A DNA stretch of 64,000 nucleotides, from assembly GCA_013400155.1 (NCBI GenBank), contig VXBM01000558.1, positions 366,428-430,427 of the forward strand, given 5' to 3'. Position numbers and translations under genes: made by a program. This stretch comes from Helopsaltes ochotensis. Lineage: Eukaryota > Chordata > Aves > Passeriformes > Locustellidae. The notes below the pieces were generated by a model, which made no database searches, was not told the origin of the DNA, and saw nothing but the letters and a program-made list of their open reading frames with translations. Shown here in pieces: positions 1 to 13,700 of the stretch; the stretch's first letter is position 1; every line of letters starts with the position of its first letter.

Positions 1-439
1 AAGACCAGCAGTAAAAATTCTGAAGAAATTATTTTTTCTTAGAGCACTGAAAAGTGGGGTTTTTTTCCCACTCTTTCTTGTTTTTGATACGTATTCTTTG
101 TCCTGGAGGAATTTATAGGTTGGTTTTTTTCCCCCATTAAGCAACCTTAGCTAATGAATAAAGAGAGCAGATACATTGTACCTTGAAGCTCTACAGGTCT
201 GTCTTGGTTTATAAAGACAGGTGTCTGCCAGGGAAAAATGGAGCTTTCCTTGGAATGGAGAATGTAAACCCTCTCCCTCCAAATTATTTTTCTAATTTTG
301 CAAATAAGGAGGCTTTCAGGCAAAGATATGGGAATATGAATAACAGGTCTTTACTAGGAATATTAGAAATACAAATGTAGTGGTACAAAAAGCAAGCAAG
401 CAAGCAAACAAAAATCCTAGAAACGCTGACAGAGTCAGA

Positions 440-950
440 ATATGACCTGACACCCACTTGGTCAGGGTGTTGGAAGCAGTCCTCCTAGAGTGACAGATGT
501 GGTTCTGTTGGAGTAGAGATGATCCTGTAGAAAGGGTCCAGTGATGGTGAGATGGGTCCAATCTTCCTCTGGGAATCCAGTGGAAAACAGGCTGCCTTGG
601 TGTTTCTGAGTCTCAGTTTTTATCTAGGTAGGAATGCTTGGCTCCTCCCACTGGGTGGAGCATCTCGCAATGGGATGATGTCATGTTATCAGTTATGCAG
701 TGAGCCTTAATGGCCCATTAACAGCAGATATCCCCCTGGAGGGAGATGGGTTATGGAAGAGATAAGGAACATTGTTCCGCGTGGTTTTAACAGCTGGCCC
801 ATTAGCAGAAGGCACCTGCCCCTCTCCCTCCTGGAGTTATGAGGAATAGTTTATACAAGAGATAAAGAAAAAAAACCACACCCCGAACCAGTTTCAACAG
901 AGGGTAAATAGAATACACATTTTTGGTTATATACTGCAACCCAAGACAAG
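440..950. mobile_element. Probable avian LTR-retroelement remnant (solo LTR)
   Basis: The stretch differs in texture from its AT-rich surroundings. It is GC-richer, keeps some CpG (about 666 and 778-781), and carries related sub-blocks such as TGGCCCATTAACAGCAG (about 711) and CTGGCCCATTAGCAGAAGG (about 794). Each is followed by a CCTGGAG block and a GTTATGGA/GTTATGAGGAA block. The wording is like LTRs I associate with bird endogenous retroviruses, but this is recognition, not alignment. A candidate 3' end is the ACA at 946-948. The 5' end is near 443-448, and I found no convincing target-site duplication. No retroviral gene is present. Confidence 0.45.
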
Positions 951-2716
951 GCTCCAGATATCTATGTTTATACAGACATGTCTTGTGCACACAGTGAGTC
1001 TGTGTGGCTGTGGTTTTGCAGGCTAGGTGCTCTTTTGCTGATTCATATCTGATTTATGCCACGGATACTCAGCAGGGGAGTCAGTATCTGCATCAAGATT
1101 CATCATTTCTGTTGTGTCAATAAGGGAATACTGAGGTGTGGTTACAGGCTTTTATTTATGAATTAGGGTCTGGGGTAGCTCCTAGGGACAGCAAAATGAC
1201 AATCAGGCTTTCCTTACAGAATGCCCATTTTTTATGGCCCCTCAGGTCAACAGTGCTCAAGGTACACATTTTAATGTTAGAATTATTTTTTATACTGTCT
1301 TTACATAGCTCTGTAATCTATGGAGAAAACTGGAACTGATTCTTTCCTTCTCCAAGCTCTTTGCACCATGATAGAAAATTCTGACAATCTAATCTGTATT
1401 TTTTCATGGAGGATATATAACTTTGAGTTATCTGAGCAGCATGGCTGGAAGATGAATGCTTGAATGAGAATATTAATTTAAATATTTTTCCCTTCAAGCA
1501 GTTGACTGACCAAGTCCTCCTCCCTCTCCTCTTTTATTCATGTTGTATAACTGAAGCTGTTTTTTCCAGGTGACTTGTTCTTTTTAGGAATTTATTGTTT
1601 GATGGCCTATGCAAAAATAATACATCATTGTTTTCTGACAGGCAAACAATTTGCTGACAGGATTTCTATAAAGACCAATTCCAGGTTATCTATCTTTGAC
1701 TTGTCATTTGCAGGCAGACCTTTTCAGAGGGTTTTGTCCTCAAAAGCCTCAGTCACTAAGTCACTTTGTGACTCACCTTACTCTAGATCCTTACCTTCAG
1801 CTCCTTACAAAGTTTCTAAATGTGTCTCACAACTCCTGCCGTCTCATTTCTCATTAATATCTCACTGCACCGCCTCCTATCTGTCATCTTCTGATTTAGC
1901 ACTGCTACACTCTGAGCTCTGGCAAAATTCAGGAAACAAGTTTTCATGCCTCACTTGAGCAGCATCTTGCCAACCATGTCTCATTGATGCAAAGTTCCTT
2001 TGGCTTTGCCTTGTTCTAACACTTCCCTCCTTCCTTTTGTGTAGTTTTATAAGTAATCGCTTCCCTCTCCGGACTTCTGACGTATTTGTACTGCCAGCAC
2101 TTGTCTGGGAGAGGAATAAAAGCAAAACTGTCACTGGGGTAGAGTAGCTTAATGATTTGCCCAGCAGCTGAATGACTGTGCCCAAGGGCCATGCTTGTAA
2201 GCAGTACACAATCCATCCACATAGAAATATTATTTTAGGGCAGATACTTATTTTAATAGTGAACCAAATTAAAGTGGCATGTGCTGTTTTATTTCTGACT
2301 TTTTGTAATTTCTTAAAGCTATACTCTTAATATTCTTCACAGGCTTTGTGTTCGTATGGTGCTTGGCTCTACTGTGTTGTAGCAGTTTCATCCAGATTAG
2401 GCAGGAGGGAACTCATCTTACCCAGCATTAGATGGCTGCAATAAAAGTGTCTACAATGTAAAGGGTAACAACACAAGATTTTAAAAGCTACTGAGGAAAA
2501 ATGCACGTATTTTTGCGTATTTTAAGGCAAAGCTAATCTCATTCAAAAATAAATGCCTAAATTAAGTCACAGCCTTACAAAATGTCTCTTTCCTGGGTTT
2601 GGCTGTAAAGACAATTGAGGTTTCTAGCCCCAAAATAAATACCTGAAATCAGGTAAGGTCTACCATCTGCTTCTTGCTTTGTTTTGTTAGAGATCTGCAG
2701 TAGTAATATTAAAAAA

Positions 2717-2775
2717 AATAATAATAGTAGTAGTTCTATTTTACTATTAATAATAATAGTAGTAGTAGTAGTAGA
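2717..2775. repeat. TAA/TAG trinucleotide microsatellite, interrupted
   Basis: Alternating runs of AAT/TAG triplets lie on either side of a short T-rich interruption near 2733-2745. The two arms are partly inverted relative to each other (AATAGTAG against TACTATTA), so a weak hairpin could form. Confidence 0.75.
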
Positions 2776-4639
2776 ATAAAACCTAAAAAACAGGTCTTAT
2801 TCTAGGGGACAGTGGACTGTGAAATGGTTTGTATAAATTAGAAAACATGTCTTCTGAACATGAAAAAAAGAACAAAGTGAAGACACAAAGGTTTGAAATA
2901 GCCATATTTTTTCTTAAAATTGTAAAGCTGATAGGTTTGGTATTGCACATTCAAAAAGGTGAAGATTGTATATTTAGGGACAGAAGTAGGTCTGTAAAAA
3001 TGGAGGCTTGCTGCAACCCTCTTAAGAAATACACTTTTTTGTGTGGTTGTTGTGGGTTTTTTTATTCTATGAAAAAATAGGAAGAAACAGCTGAAAGCAA
3101 GAAATAGGTGGAATGAAGACAATTCTAAATCTTTTTATTGCCTTTCCTGTGCTTTTTTTCTTCCTAAATTTCATTCATAAGAGACCTGTATGTGAGATGC
3201 AGATTGGGTGCCTTTGTCCACAGCACATTTAACCTTGATTTCTTTGGATAAGAGAACAAATTATACCAGATTTTCATTTGCTTTCTGTCCTTTGGTTAGA
3301 TGATCTTTTGTCTAAAAGGATGCAACCTCTGCTAGAAAATTTTTCTTTACCTGGGCAGTTTCAAATATCTGACTTTCTCATTTGTAGTAAGCTCATGCAG
3401 CAGTATATCTTCTCACTAGTGGTACAATTAGGTTCTCTCTGCTCTAAAATACAGTAAATTTCCATCCTTTCTATATATCAGAAGCTTTTATCCTTCTGTT
3501 AAATTATGGTCAGATTGGGCAGTGTGTTCAAGGGTGGCACACAAATGGCTTTTCTCACTGGATTAGAGAACAAGACATATTCTGTTACATTTGTCCCCAG
3601 GAACTAATGGGAAGACATAACATACAGCTAAACTGATGTAAGTGCTGTTGTAGTTACTGCTGTAACACTAGAGCTGCTGGTTCTCTGTGGTGCTCATTAG
3701 TTTTTGATATGTGTGTTTGCGGCCTTCCCCTTTGTCAGTAACAATAGAGATCACAAGAGAAGAAAGGAGCAGGGTGAGGGGTGCAGGGAGATACCCCAGT
3801 AACCATTTCCCTCCTTTCCTTTACATAGTACCTTTGCCTCCGTGTGAGATTGCACAGCTATAGTTCCTGGTTTTTTTCTAGTAGGCAAGTCAATAAAGAA
3901 ACAGAGAGGCTTATCTTTGAGGCAGAGTGAAAGCATATGGAGTGGGTGCCTCATTTTTCGAGAGTGGAAGAAACTTGAAGGGGTAAAGCAACCTTCATTT
4001 GTCTCTTCCTCCAGTAATTAAGTCATGAATTAATTGAAATGCTTAGCTATGTCTCTCTGTTGTTCAGAGGAATTTCTTTTTTCACCGGCTTGGGTACAGA
4101 AGTGTTAATTTCTAAAGGAAATTTCTTGCACATTTAAGATAGTTGTTACCTGAGTAAACGTTGTTCTGTAGCAGCACCTTGTGGGAAGGAAATCAGACTA
4201 CAGTCTCCCTCACAGGCCAGCATTCCCAGAAGACAATTGCCAAGAGAGCATCCGCCATCCCTGAGCTGAGCAGCTTATTTTATTAATGCTATAGAACTTA
4301 CAGGATTCTAGAATAATAAAAAGCTCATCCATTAGGATGATATACATTTGCATCCCAAGCACATTTTTTATTAATCCTTGATCTTTTTCTCTTGAAAAAT
4401 AAGAAAATTGGTGTACTATGTTTGTATGCATCCAAGAAAAAATTTACTCCTATGTGTTGCCATTGTGTTATGGTCAAGTTCTTTACTTGTAATTTCTTGT
4501 TTTTAAATCTTTAAAACCTTTGGATTGTGATGTTCAGATAGATACGTATCTTACCCAGGATACAAGGTTGCATTAACCTCAAAAGGCAAAGTAATCTTTA
4601 ACAAATAAGAAAAGTTATAATTATATCTTTGTTTTCCAG

Positions 4640-4786
4640 GAGGCAATAAACTGAAGAATCAACATTTTCGCCTAAACTGGGCATGGATCTCCTTAGAAAA
4701 GGAGTATTACTTAGTAAATGAAGACTCCAAGTATCTTGATGTTGTTCTTAAAAGGAGAGGTTACCTGGGAGAAACCTCTTTTATAA
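4640..4786 (+). CDS. FREM2: FREM2 window exon 1: first half of Calx-beta 1
   Basis: This 147-base exon begins after a TTTTCCAG acceptor and ends at a consensus GTAAGT donor (4787). It is phase 1 at both ends: two bases complete a codon from the upstream exon, then 48 codons, then one base. It encodes the linker (GNKLKNQHFRLNW) and the first strands of Calx-beta 1, including YLVNEDSKYLDVVLKRRG. The R-R-G before the exon end and the acidic N-E-D are typical of Calx-beta strands. The human exon number is probably 3. Confidence 0.93.
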
Positions 4787-7700
4787 GTAAGTTCAATTCT
4801 AACCGTATCAGTTGCTTCTGAAAATCACTGCCCAGCCAGTTGATATAATGTATCAACACAACTGAATCCTATTACTGCTGTTTCACGATAAGCAAACTAT
4901 ATTCAAGGGAACATGTTTATTTATTAAAGAGTGTATTTTTATATGCTATGTATATGATTTCTTTAGCTAAATAATAAAATTTTCCCTTTTGTGTTTTTTT
5001 TTTGTCTTCTGCTCTGAATTTTTGAATAAACAACCCAAGACACTGTCCTTCTTTCTTTGATTTGATTTATACCACTGTTTATTTGTTTCAGAGAATACAG
5101 TTCCTATCCAGATCATCTTTTTTCTATGATGAAAAAAATGCAGTTGTAGCAATTGAAAAGACAACAATAAACATATATAATTTTCCAGGAAGGCTGTTGT
5201 AAGCTGCTCTGACCAGCAGCTACAAGCAGTAGGCCCATTTTCTTCGCACAATGTTGGCAGTCAACTGAGGCTGATACAGAAGGTGTTGAAAACTGTTTGC
5301 GGTGTCTGGGGAGGGTGAAAAAAAGGTTGTGTTATCACATTCTGCAACCTCACACCTGTTTCTAGCTTCTGGATCTGTTCCCTCCTCTGATGCATTTGCA
5401 CCAGGGAACATTATCTTTGTACAATTTCACATTGAAACCTATGGTGAGCTTAGACCACTTAGAGAAAACTCAATTTAAAGCTGTTTTGGCAGAGATATGT
5501 TAAGCATTTACCTGGCACGTTTCTGTTTAGAGCTTTTTCTGATTAAAAATCTGAGTTTCAGGTTGAGAGACGCAGTAGGTACGCCTATTTTGGTATGAGA
5601 TTTAGAGTATATAGACCTTAACTAACAGGATCTCACTTAAGAGACTCTTTTCAACAGTGAACCAGCTTTGATAATATATTTCTTTTAAAGAAACAAAAAG
5701 AATGGAAGAGATAAATACATAGTTGAGGATCTGTGGTGTAAATTAATTACTGGTACTGAATAACAGATACCGATGTGACTCCTGATCCTTCAGACAGAGT
5801 GTTTACAACATCTTCTACCTGTGGATTCAAGGTCAGTTGCGGTATTGAGCTGACTCAAAAATCAGCAAAACCAGTTTGAGTAACTTGCCTCCAACTGCCT
5901 TAATCCTGCAAATAGAATTACAGAGTTGGAAAGAGCATAAAACATACTGGTCAGGATGCTTATTGGCCTTTCTGGTCCGTATGCAGTGCCAAAGTGGCTG
6001 AAGGTTTATAGGTTATGTAAAATTGGCTCTGACTTAGGATGAGGCATAAGCCTGAAGAAAGTATGGCAAGGATTGTAGGGAAAGGTCATATGTTTCAATA
6101 TATCAAATAGTGCAGCTGGAAGAAACAAGCAGAAAAGGAAGAAGTTTTAAGGGTTTTTTTTCTGAAAACCTGAGAAAAGCCTTTAAGATTTCAGTTGTAC
6201 TGTGGGATTTAAACAAGGCCAAATGCATGAGTTGGAGACAGTTCTGAAATAGTCTGATTTCCATGAGGGTCTTTGAGAAAGCCTTAAACTGGGAGTGAAA
6301 TGCCTGTCAAAACCTGTTTCAGAGCAATGTGAATCTGAGGCTGGAAGGCCTGTGCCATCTCTCTGGATTGAGTTGTAAGAAATTTTTCCCATGGACTTGC
6401 AGCTTCAAGTTCACTTTAACCCAATGGTTGTCATTATGCAAACACTGAAATAGGTGGATAATAATTTTTAAAAATTCTTATTGCAGTGGCAATGAGGGCA
6501 ATGGTTCAGGTTTTGCATCTTTTTTTCATTTTTATTCAATATATTTGCTTTTGTGGCTTTGTGTTTTCCTTAGCTCTCCCTTTAAAGTCTGAACTTTCCA
6601 GGGGTGTTTTTATTTTTTCTTTGAGAAATAAATATTTTCTAGAGTTCCAGGCAGGATGCTATTTAGATGTTCTGGAAAAGAAGAAAACTCAGAGGGCTAA
6701 AAGAGAGAGAAAAGTGATGTGCTTTTTGGAATCCATAATTGAATCATGGGGAAATGGAAACTTGATTTAACTTGAGAGAATGTAGAGTTTTTCCACCTCT
6801 ATGTGCGACACCCAATATAAAATTGATCAAGAGTAATGGATTTAGTTTGAATGTTCTCAGGTTGTGAAAAGTGTATTCTTCTATATGTCTTTTAAAGATG
6901 ACACAATGGGTGAAAAATTACCTGTGATGTTTATAATGACCTGAATTTCTGATTTTAACAGGTATTAGCACCAGAGATGGTACTGCCAAGAAAGATAAAG
7001 ACTTCAGAGGAAAAGCCCAGAAGCAAGTGCAGTTTAACCCTGGTCAAACCTTAGCTACATGGCGAGTACGGATTTTGAGTGATGGTGAACATGAACATTC
7101 TGAGTCCTTTCAAATTGTTCTTTCTGAGCCCGTCATGGCAATTCTGGAATTTCCTGCTGCATCCACAGTGGAAATTATTGACCCAGGAGATGGTGAGAAC
7201 CTTTCCAGAGTATGTGCATATACCAAAAGATAAACTGGAGGGCAAATGCTGTGAGTAAAAATGGCTACTAAAGGTTGACTGTCCTCAAAATATTCCTGAA
7301 GACAGACTTGGACATCAGGTAGCCATTTTTCCTCTATCACTTTAAGTGCTTGATGAAGGGCTTACTCAGGTAGCATGTCTTTATGAAATACCTGCATTTT
7401 TTATGATACGTTATTTCTAGGGGCTTTGTTTGTTTTCATTTTAGGTATAACAGGTTTACCATTAAATGTGTTTGTAGACTAAATGTGTCTGAAGAGTTGA
7501 CCAGAGGCTGACTGGATTTACTCTGCCATGATAATTTATGTGGGAGAGGATGGTACAGGAAAGTCTGGGTTGGTTGATGACAACAAGTTTGGTCTTGGAG
7601 CAAACTGCTTGCATCAGTTAGGCCCTGATATCAACCTGAGAAGCTCAGCAACGGTAAAGCTCATTAGACCAAGTGTAGTACATGGTCTGTCAAGAACAAA

Positions 7701-10700
7701 TAAAATTATGGTTAAATATAAATCAAGAAATATGCTGATTAAAAAAAAAAATTAGTAGAGCATGCTCTGGTTACTTTGCATCTTTTCTGCTGCATCCAGA
7801 CACTTGAACCCATGGGCCGTCCTTAAGAAACCTTTTAAGTACTGGACACCATAACAACTTGTATTATATAGTCCTCCCTAATTAACATTTGAAGAGTGTT
7901 GGGCGTGGAAATTATCAGAGGTGTCTTAGTTCCTAGTTACAAATACAAGTTAAACCAGAGCTTGTCTCACATCCATTTTTAATCACTGAGAAAAATAGTG
8001 GTTAACTTGAAAAGCAGCATGTATGAGACACAGAAGTAACTTGAAAATGTGTTAAATCTCTTATCTTTTCTATGATCAGTAAGATAGCACAGTTAAAGGT
8101 AATTGGCTGAGTCTTTTTTATGCCAATAGTATTTTATATTTCCTACATTAAGATAAAATTTTTACAGTCCTAGAGAATTTGTATTATACATAAAGTGAAG
8201 TTGCAGAGGGCAATATCAAATGCATACCTGCAAATCAAGGAATACCTAGAAGAAAACTAGAGAGAGAATTCTGAGGGCAAGAACTGTGTTTCCTAACAGT
8301 CTTTTGAAGCTCAGGGTTTACCAAGCTCACTAAATAGGAGCCATCCTAAGTTTTATTCTGCTTCCAGTGAAGAAATCATTGATTTGAATGGATCTTTAGG
8401 ATCAAAACTGTGAGTTGTTCAGAAAGCTGTACCAGCCTCTTGGAGTATGGGATATTAGTTAATGTTTTATTCAAAATATAGATTGCATTGGGATGTGGGT
8501 TTTTATACTAGCTGTGATGGTGTAGTTCTTTCTCCTCCAAGCTTTTATGTTGTTCATAAGGTCTGTTAAACTTTTATAGTGCCATTTTACTCCTAGTTGA
8601 ATAATTATGAGAGAGAGAGGAAACTGAATAAATCAGATTCCTACATGCTTTGGAAGGTTAGAAGAACTAAATTCTAAAAGGAGAATAGAAGGAATTAAAT
8701 GGGAATTTTTTTTTAGTGCTGTCTTTTGCTTTACTTTAAAACAGAAAAGTAGGGATTTGATATTTTTCATGGATGAATTCTTGTCTTGGCAGACTAGTGA
8801 GTAGTCTAGATCTTATCAAACCTGAATTACAGCATTTTTAAGGCAGGCTTTTGACCTTAAGTCATGCTAGTAATAGTTGGAGAAATAAAACCTGGAACAT
8901 GTTTTCAAAGAAGTCACCTGACAATTTTCAGAACACTTTTTGCCAAAGTACTCTGAAATGATGCAAAATTTGCCTTGTGCAGTCAGCTGATATCACTTAA
9001 TTTGATATGATACAGAATTATCTTCTGTTTGGGTTGCAGTCACACTAATGAAAGCTAAATTAAATGTAAAGATTCTTTATAATTATGTGCGTAGCCACCT
9101 TTTGTGCTTGAATTTTTGAGAGAACAAGAACAAAATTGATCCTGAATCCCAGTAACAGCAATCTGATTATATAAGCATAAAAGAATGAAGGAGTTTAGAA
9201 TGCATCTTAATGGGTTTTTTCCTGAAAAATGATCTGACATCCTTTTGTATGATACATTTTAGGGTGAGATTGTTCCTCAGACTTCACTGGTTATATGGAC
9301 TGGGTCTCTTTTTAGTTAAAAAGGAGTGTTGACATGTAACCAAGTCAAATCAAATGTCCAAGTCAGAGTAAGGTGTCAAGACCTTAACCTTACTCCTCAG
9401 TGCCAAATGATTTTTCGTGGTTATCTTGATGCAGTAAGTTAAAGAATGGCCTTGGTGAACTACAGCCTGTGTGTGAGCTATGCTATTGATACTTCTGTAG
9501 TTAACAGTTAATAATTAAATACCATGGAAATAATAAAAAGATAGCCTTTGTGGGCAAATCCTCCAAACACTGTCTCGCATCATTAACCCTAGATAAACAA
9601 ATCAGTCACATTAGAGACCACTTAATAAGGACTTGTGAATTCAGACCCTAATGATCTGATTTTCTTTTCCATTTCTGAAACACTAAGAAAACATTCTTCT
9701 TTCACCCTCCAAGTTTTACTTACAATTTAGTGGCATTGCCAATAAATGCAAGTTATTTGTTGCACTTTAGAGTATTCAGAAATGCTCTTAGCTAATGTAC
9801 AAGTGACTTTCTGAGGTTCTTTTTTTTGCAGAATCAACCGTCTTTATTCCTCAGTCCACCTATACTATTGAAGAAGATGTTGGTGAGTTATTTATTCCAG
9901 TCAGAAGAAGTGGAGATGTGAGTCAGGAGCTGATGGTCATCTGCTACACACAACAAGGTAGTCGAATCTACTACAGAATAAAAAAAAATGGCAAGAGTGG
10001 AAAAGAGACAGAATTTTTAAAAATATTTATTCCATCTATTTTATAGCAAAATTGTTTATAACTCTGGTAATTACTTTTCCATGTAAAAATCTTCATTCTC
10101 AACTGGAAATGTATTCATCTCTGCATCCAAGAGTGTTACTGAACACAACTTAAAAATCATCATGGAGAGGTGAAGAGGATGTTTTCTTTATATTTCTGCA
10201 CAATTTTTATGTGCAGCCCCATATATGTGAAAGTGATGGGAACTGAAAGCTCTGCAGGGACTGCCCTGGCTATCCTTCACTTGTTTATATCTTGAAAAAA
10301 GTTATACAAAATAATATTGCTTAATTGTCATACTCATCCTTCCTCTGACTTTCAGTCTCTTACTAATAATATGTGTACAGGGCATGGGGTTTCTACACCT
10401 GTGGTTTTATTATAATTTTTTATCTGGAGAGCTGAAGCAATATTTTGTGCAAAGTGATCTGGAATCCAAATAATTTGTTTTCATGAAATTCTATCTGTTC
10501 TAGTCCACTGTTATCTTAAATATGGGTAAAATATACCGAGGTAGTTAACTTAGCCTGTGGTAATCCTCACAGGACCTATTTTGTCAGTCTGTGTCTCTTG
10601 TGATAGGCAATATTCCTTTGGTCTGAAAAGGTGCAAATGATTTGAAGAACCACACTCTTCCAGTGTGTCCTCTGTAGAAATAGTACACACCTCAGAAGTG

Positions 10701-13700
10701 GGCCTGTGCTCCTCTGACCTTGTCCACAGCCTATCTTATCAACAAAAAGTAAACAGAAATTGAAAGATAATGAAAATAAAGTTCCACCTCTGTGAGGAGA
10801 TCATCGTAATCTGATGATAGCACCATACTGTGGTGTCTATAGTGACTGTTTTCCTTTTATGCCACAGGAACAGCATCTGGCACTGCCCCAACCTCTGTAC
10901 TTTCCTACTCTGACTACATATCCAGGCCAGAGGATCACAACAGCATTCTACGTTTTGACAAAGACGAACGAGAAAAAATGTGTCGGATTGTCATCATAGA
11001 TGACTCCTTGTATGAAGAGGCTGAGACCTTTGATGTTTTGCTGAGCATGCCCATGGGTGGAAGAATTGGTGCAGAATTCCCACATACTCGCATTACCATT
11101 GTACCTGACAAGGATGATGGTAAGATATCATATAATCGAAGTGGTACTCCTAATGCAGGACAGAAACTACAAATAACATCACATTTAAAATCGGCATGTA
11201 GAAAGTGGGTTTTGTTTTTCTTCCTGCCAGTTAAAACACATGCTGCTTCCATCTTGAGATTAGAAAATACCATTGGAGAGCTATGAGGGTTTTTGAAAGT
11301 ATTTAGTATTGCTACTGTATTGTTTAAGAAAATCTGTTAAGTTACATTAAGTAAAGTCTGTTAATGTTACATTAACAGACACAATCCAAAATGTCACCTT
11401 GCAATGGGCAGCCTTGTTTCTGTGATCCTGAGGCTGTGTCCACAAAACCTTTGGGCCCATTCAGTCATGCTGCAGAGGGCCCTATTGGAGGCCCTGATGG
11501 GGAAGAAGCCATCTAGCAGCTCCCAAGAGGCAAGCTATACTTCTTCTGATTTGATGCTGCATTTGAATTTCTCCGTAGAAGTGTCCATTTGTTCTCTCTT
11601 TGTCTTTTTGATAAAGCAAATATTCAAATAAGAGTAATGTTGCTTTAGAAATTGCTTCAGTAAGGAAACACTGACAGAATTATGTCATTTGTTCAACTGG
11701 TTAATAGCTTTAAGATATTGCTTTTAAAGGAGAGCTTCTGGTGGTGATTACAAAAAGGGGTGTGACTAAGGCAGACTAGGATGAGCGCACTGTATCACCG
11801 ACTGCCTTCAAAAATACATTTATTATTGCTGCCTCAAGCCTCTCCTTTAATGCTTCAGCACTGGTGTGACAGCTCTTCTTCTAGAAGTAGCTTGAAAGCT
11901 TCCTGGTACAATTGCCCTCATTTATGCATGGAGTTTGGAGACTGACATCTCAACTGTAAATTCTGTGATAGGACTTCTGATAAGCTGTTTTAGTCCTCTC
12001 TGTGAGGCCATAAACCATCTATTGTGACACCATCATACTTCCTAAAGGCTAAAGGGAGGAATTAGATAGTACAGTACTCTCTGAAAGTCTGCCCCAAAAC
12101 AGACCATTATTATCAGCACAGTGGTTTCTCTCTAGGTAAGGATACAAAAGGCAGCTCTTAAAGGCAGGAAGTCCACACCCATCTAATTGCCTCATAAATG
12201 CTCAGTCTGCCTGAAATTTCTCACCTGTAATCCTGTGACAGAGGTGACTTTGTTTCCTCTGTGGAGCACTTGGGTAATCATATAGCGTTGATGACTACAA
12301 GAGGTTGAAAAAACGTATCTTGTAAAGTAAGAGATCGTATATCGAATGCAAGCCAAAATAGATATCTTTATCTGACTCCACTATTATAGCAAACACAAAT
12401 TTATTCATTTAGGTGCTTCTACAACAGTTTGATTTGTATGAATAATTTTGATGAATTCATGAACTTTAAAGTTTGTACATAGCAGAGAATAGAGTATTTA
12501 GAGAGTAGCTATTAAAAATATGTATTCATGGAAAAGCTGATTACCCAAAAAATGAAGCTGTTCTGACTGCTTAAAATATGTATGGAGAGTTTGGGATGGA
12601 GAGAATGATCCTCCAAGACATTAGTTAATATCAGAGATGAGCTGAAATTAGACCATCTAAGTTCAGTGGGAATCTCTGTGACTCCCAGTCACAACAGACT
12701 ATAAAACTTAGTATTTTATGAAACTCACACAAAATATTAGAAAAGTTAATGAGAAATCTCCTTTAACACTGCCATTAGAAAGCAGGACAAGGAATTTAGT
12801 TTGTGTGTTACTGTTCAGTTTTAAGTTTCTGCTTTTTAAGCACTAGCTGCCTCAGAGCTACAAACTTTTCTACACAAATTAATTTAACAAAGAATAATCT
12901 TATGGGATTTATTAAAGAAGCTGGTTAAGTGCTTGGGAAATTAGAATAGATTGTTTTCATTATGTAGCAACTGAAATATCTATGTTTGTTGGTAGGACTA
13001 AAGAATATTTGGGATATTGAAATATAAGGGGTCTTTGAAGGATAAGTTTGGAACACTTTTTTGCAAACATTCACTTTTATTTTTACACCCAAAATGTTGC
13101 ATATGTGGTATTTGGAGTGACGTGACAGAATTCCTTTTTAGCTTTCTGTGTCAGTGAAAGAACTCCCACAAAGAATTCCAGCACATGCAAAAGCTTACTG
13201 ACAATTCACTTACCAGTAAAATTTCATACCACATTCTTTTTAGTTTACATAAAAATATAAAGCCTGAACAGTCTTTGTTTTGTTTCATCTAATATCTGTT
13301 GCACTGCCTTTTCTATAGAAAGCAGATACAGACCACAGAGTAGTTAAATTATAGATTACACCTTGCATATTTATATATGTATTCACACACACATACAAAT
13401 ATATATGCAAGCACATATTTATCTAAGGTGTGAGCAATTTAACACCCTGGCAATCATGATTGAAATTCTGCATAAATAAGCAGAAGATTTTAAGCAGCAT
13501 TGGCTATTATTGTTTGTAGTGCACAACATTAATTTTACTAGGATACATACAGCGTGGTATGTGAAAAGAAAAGAATTTTCTTTAGCTTTTAACAGTAAGA
13601 TTTAATTCAGAAGGTGTCTAAGATTGAGGTCGGTAGAAGTTTTAGCACATATCAGCTTTAGTAATGCTGTAATGCTAAATTCTGTGGTCCACTTTAGTCT

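Larger units (their letters stand above)
1..4639 (+). other. FREM2: FREM2 intron (3' part) upstream of first visible exon
   Basis: No exon is supported here. The segment should be intron, because the exon at 4640 begins in phase 1 and needs one base from an upstream exon. It contains a probable LTR remnant at about 440-950 and a TAA/TAG triplet tract at 2717-2775. The open frames present are short and show no protein family resemblance. It ends in the acceptor at 4638-4639, preceded by a pyrimidine-rich tract. Confidence 0.7.

Noticed and set aside
1575..2222. Overlapping open frames of 127 codons (+) and 110 codons (-)
   Set aside because: They have AT-rich composition, no splice context that joins to FREM2 and no recognisable family. 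Frames of this length occur by chance in 64 kb.
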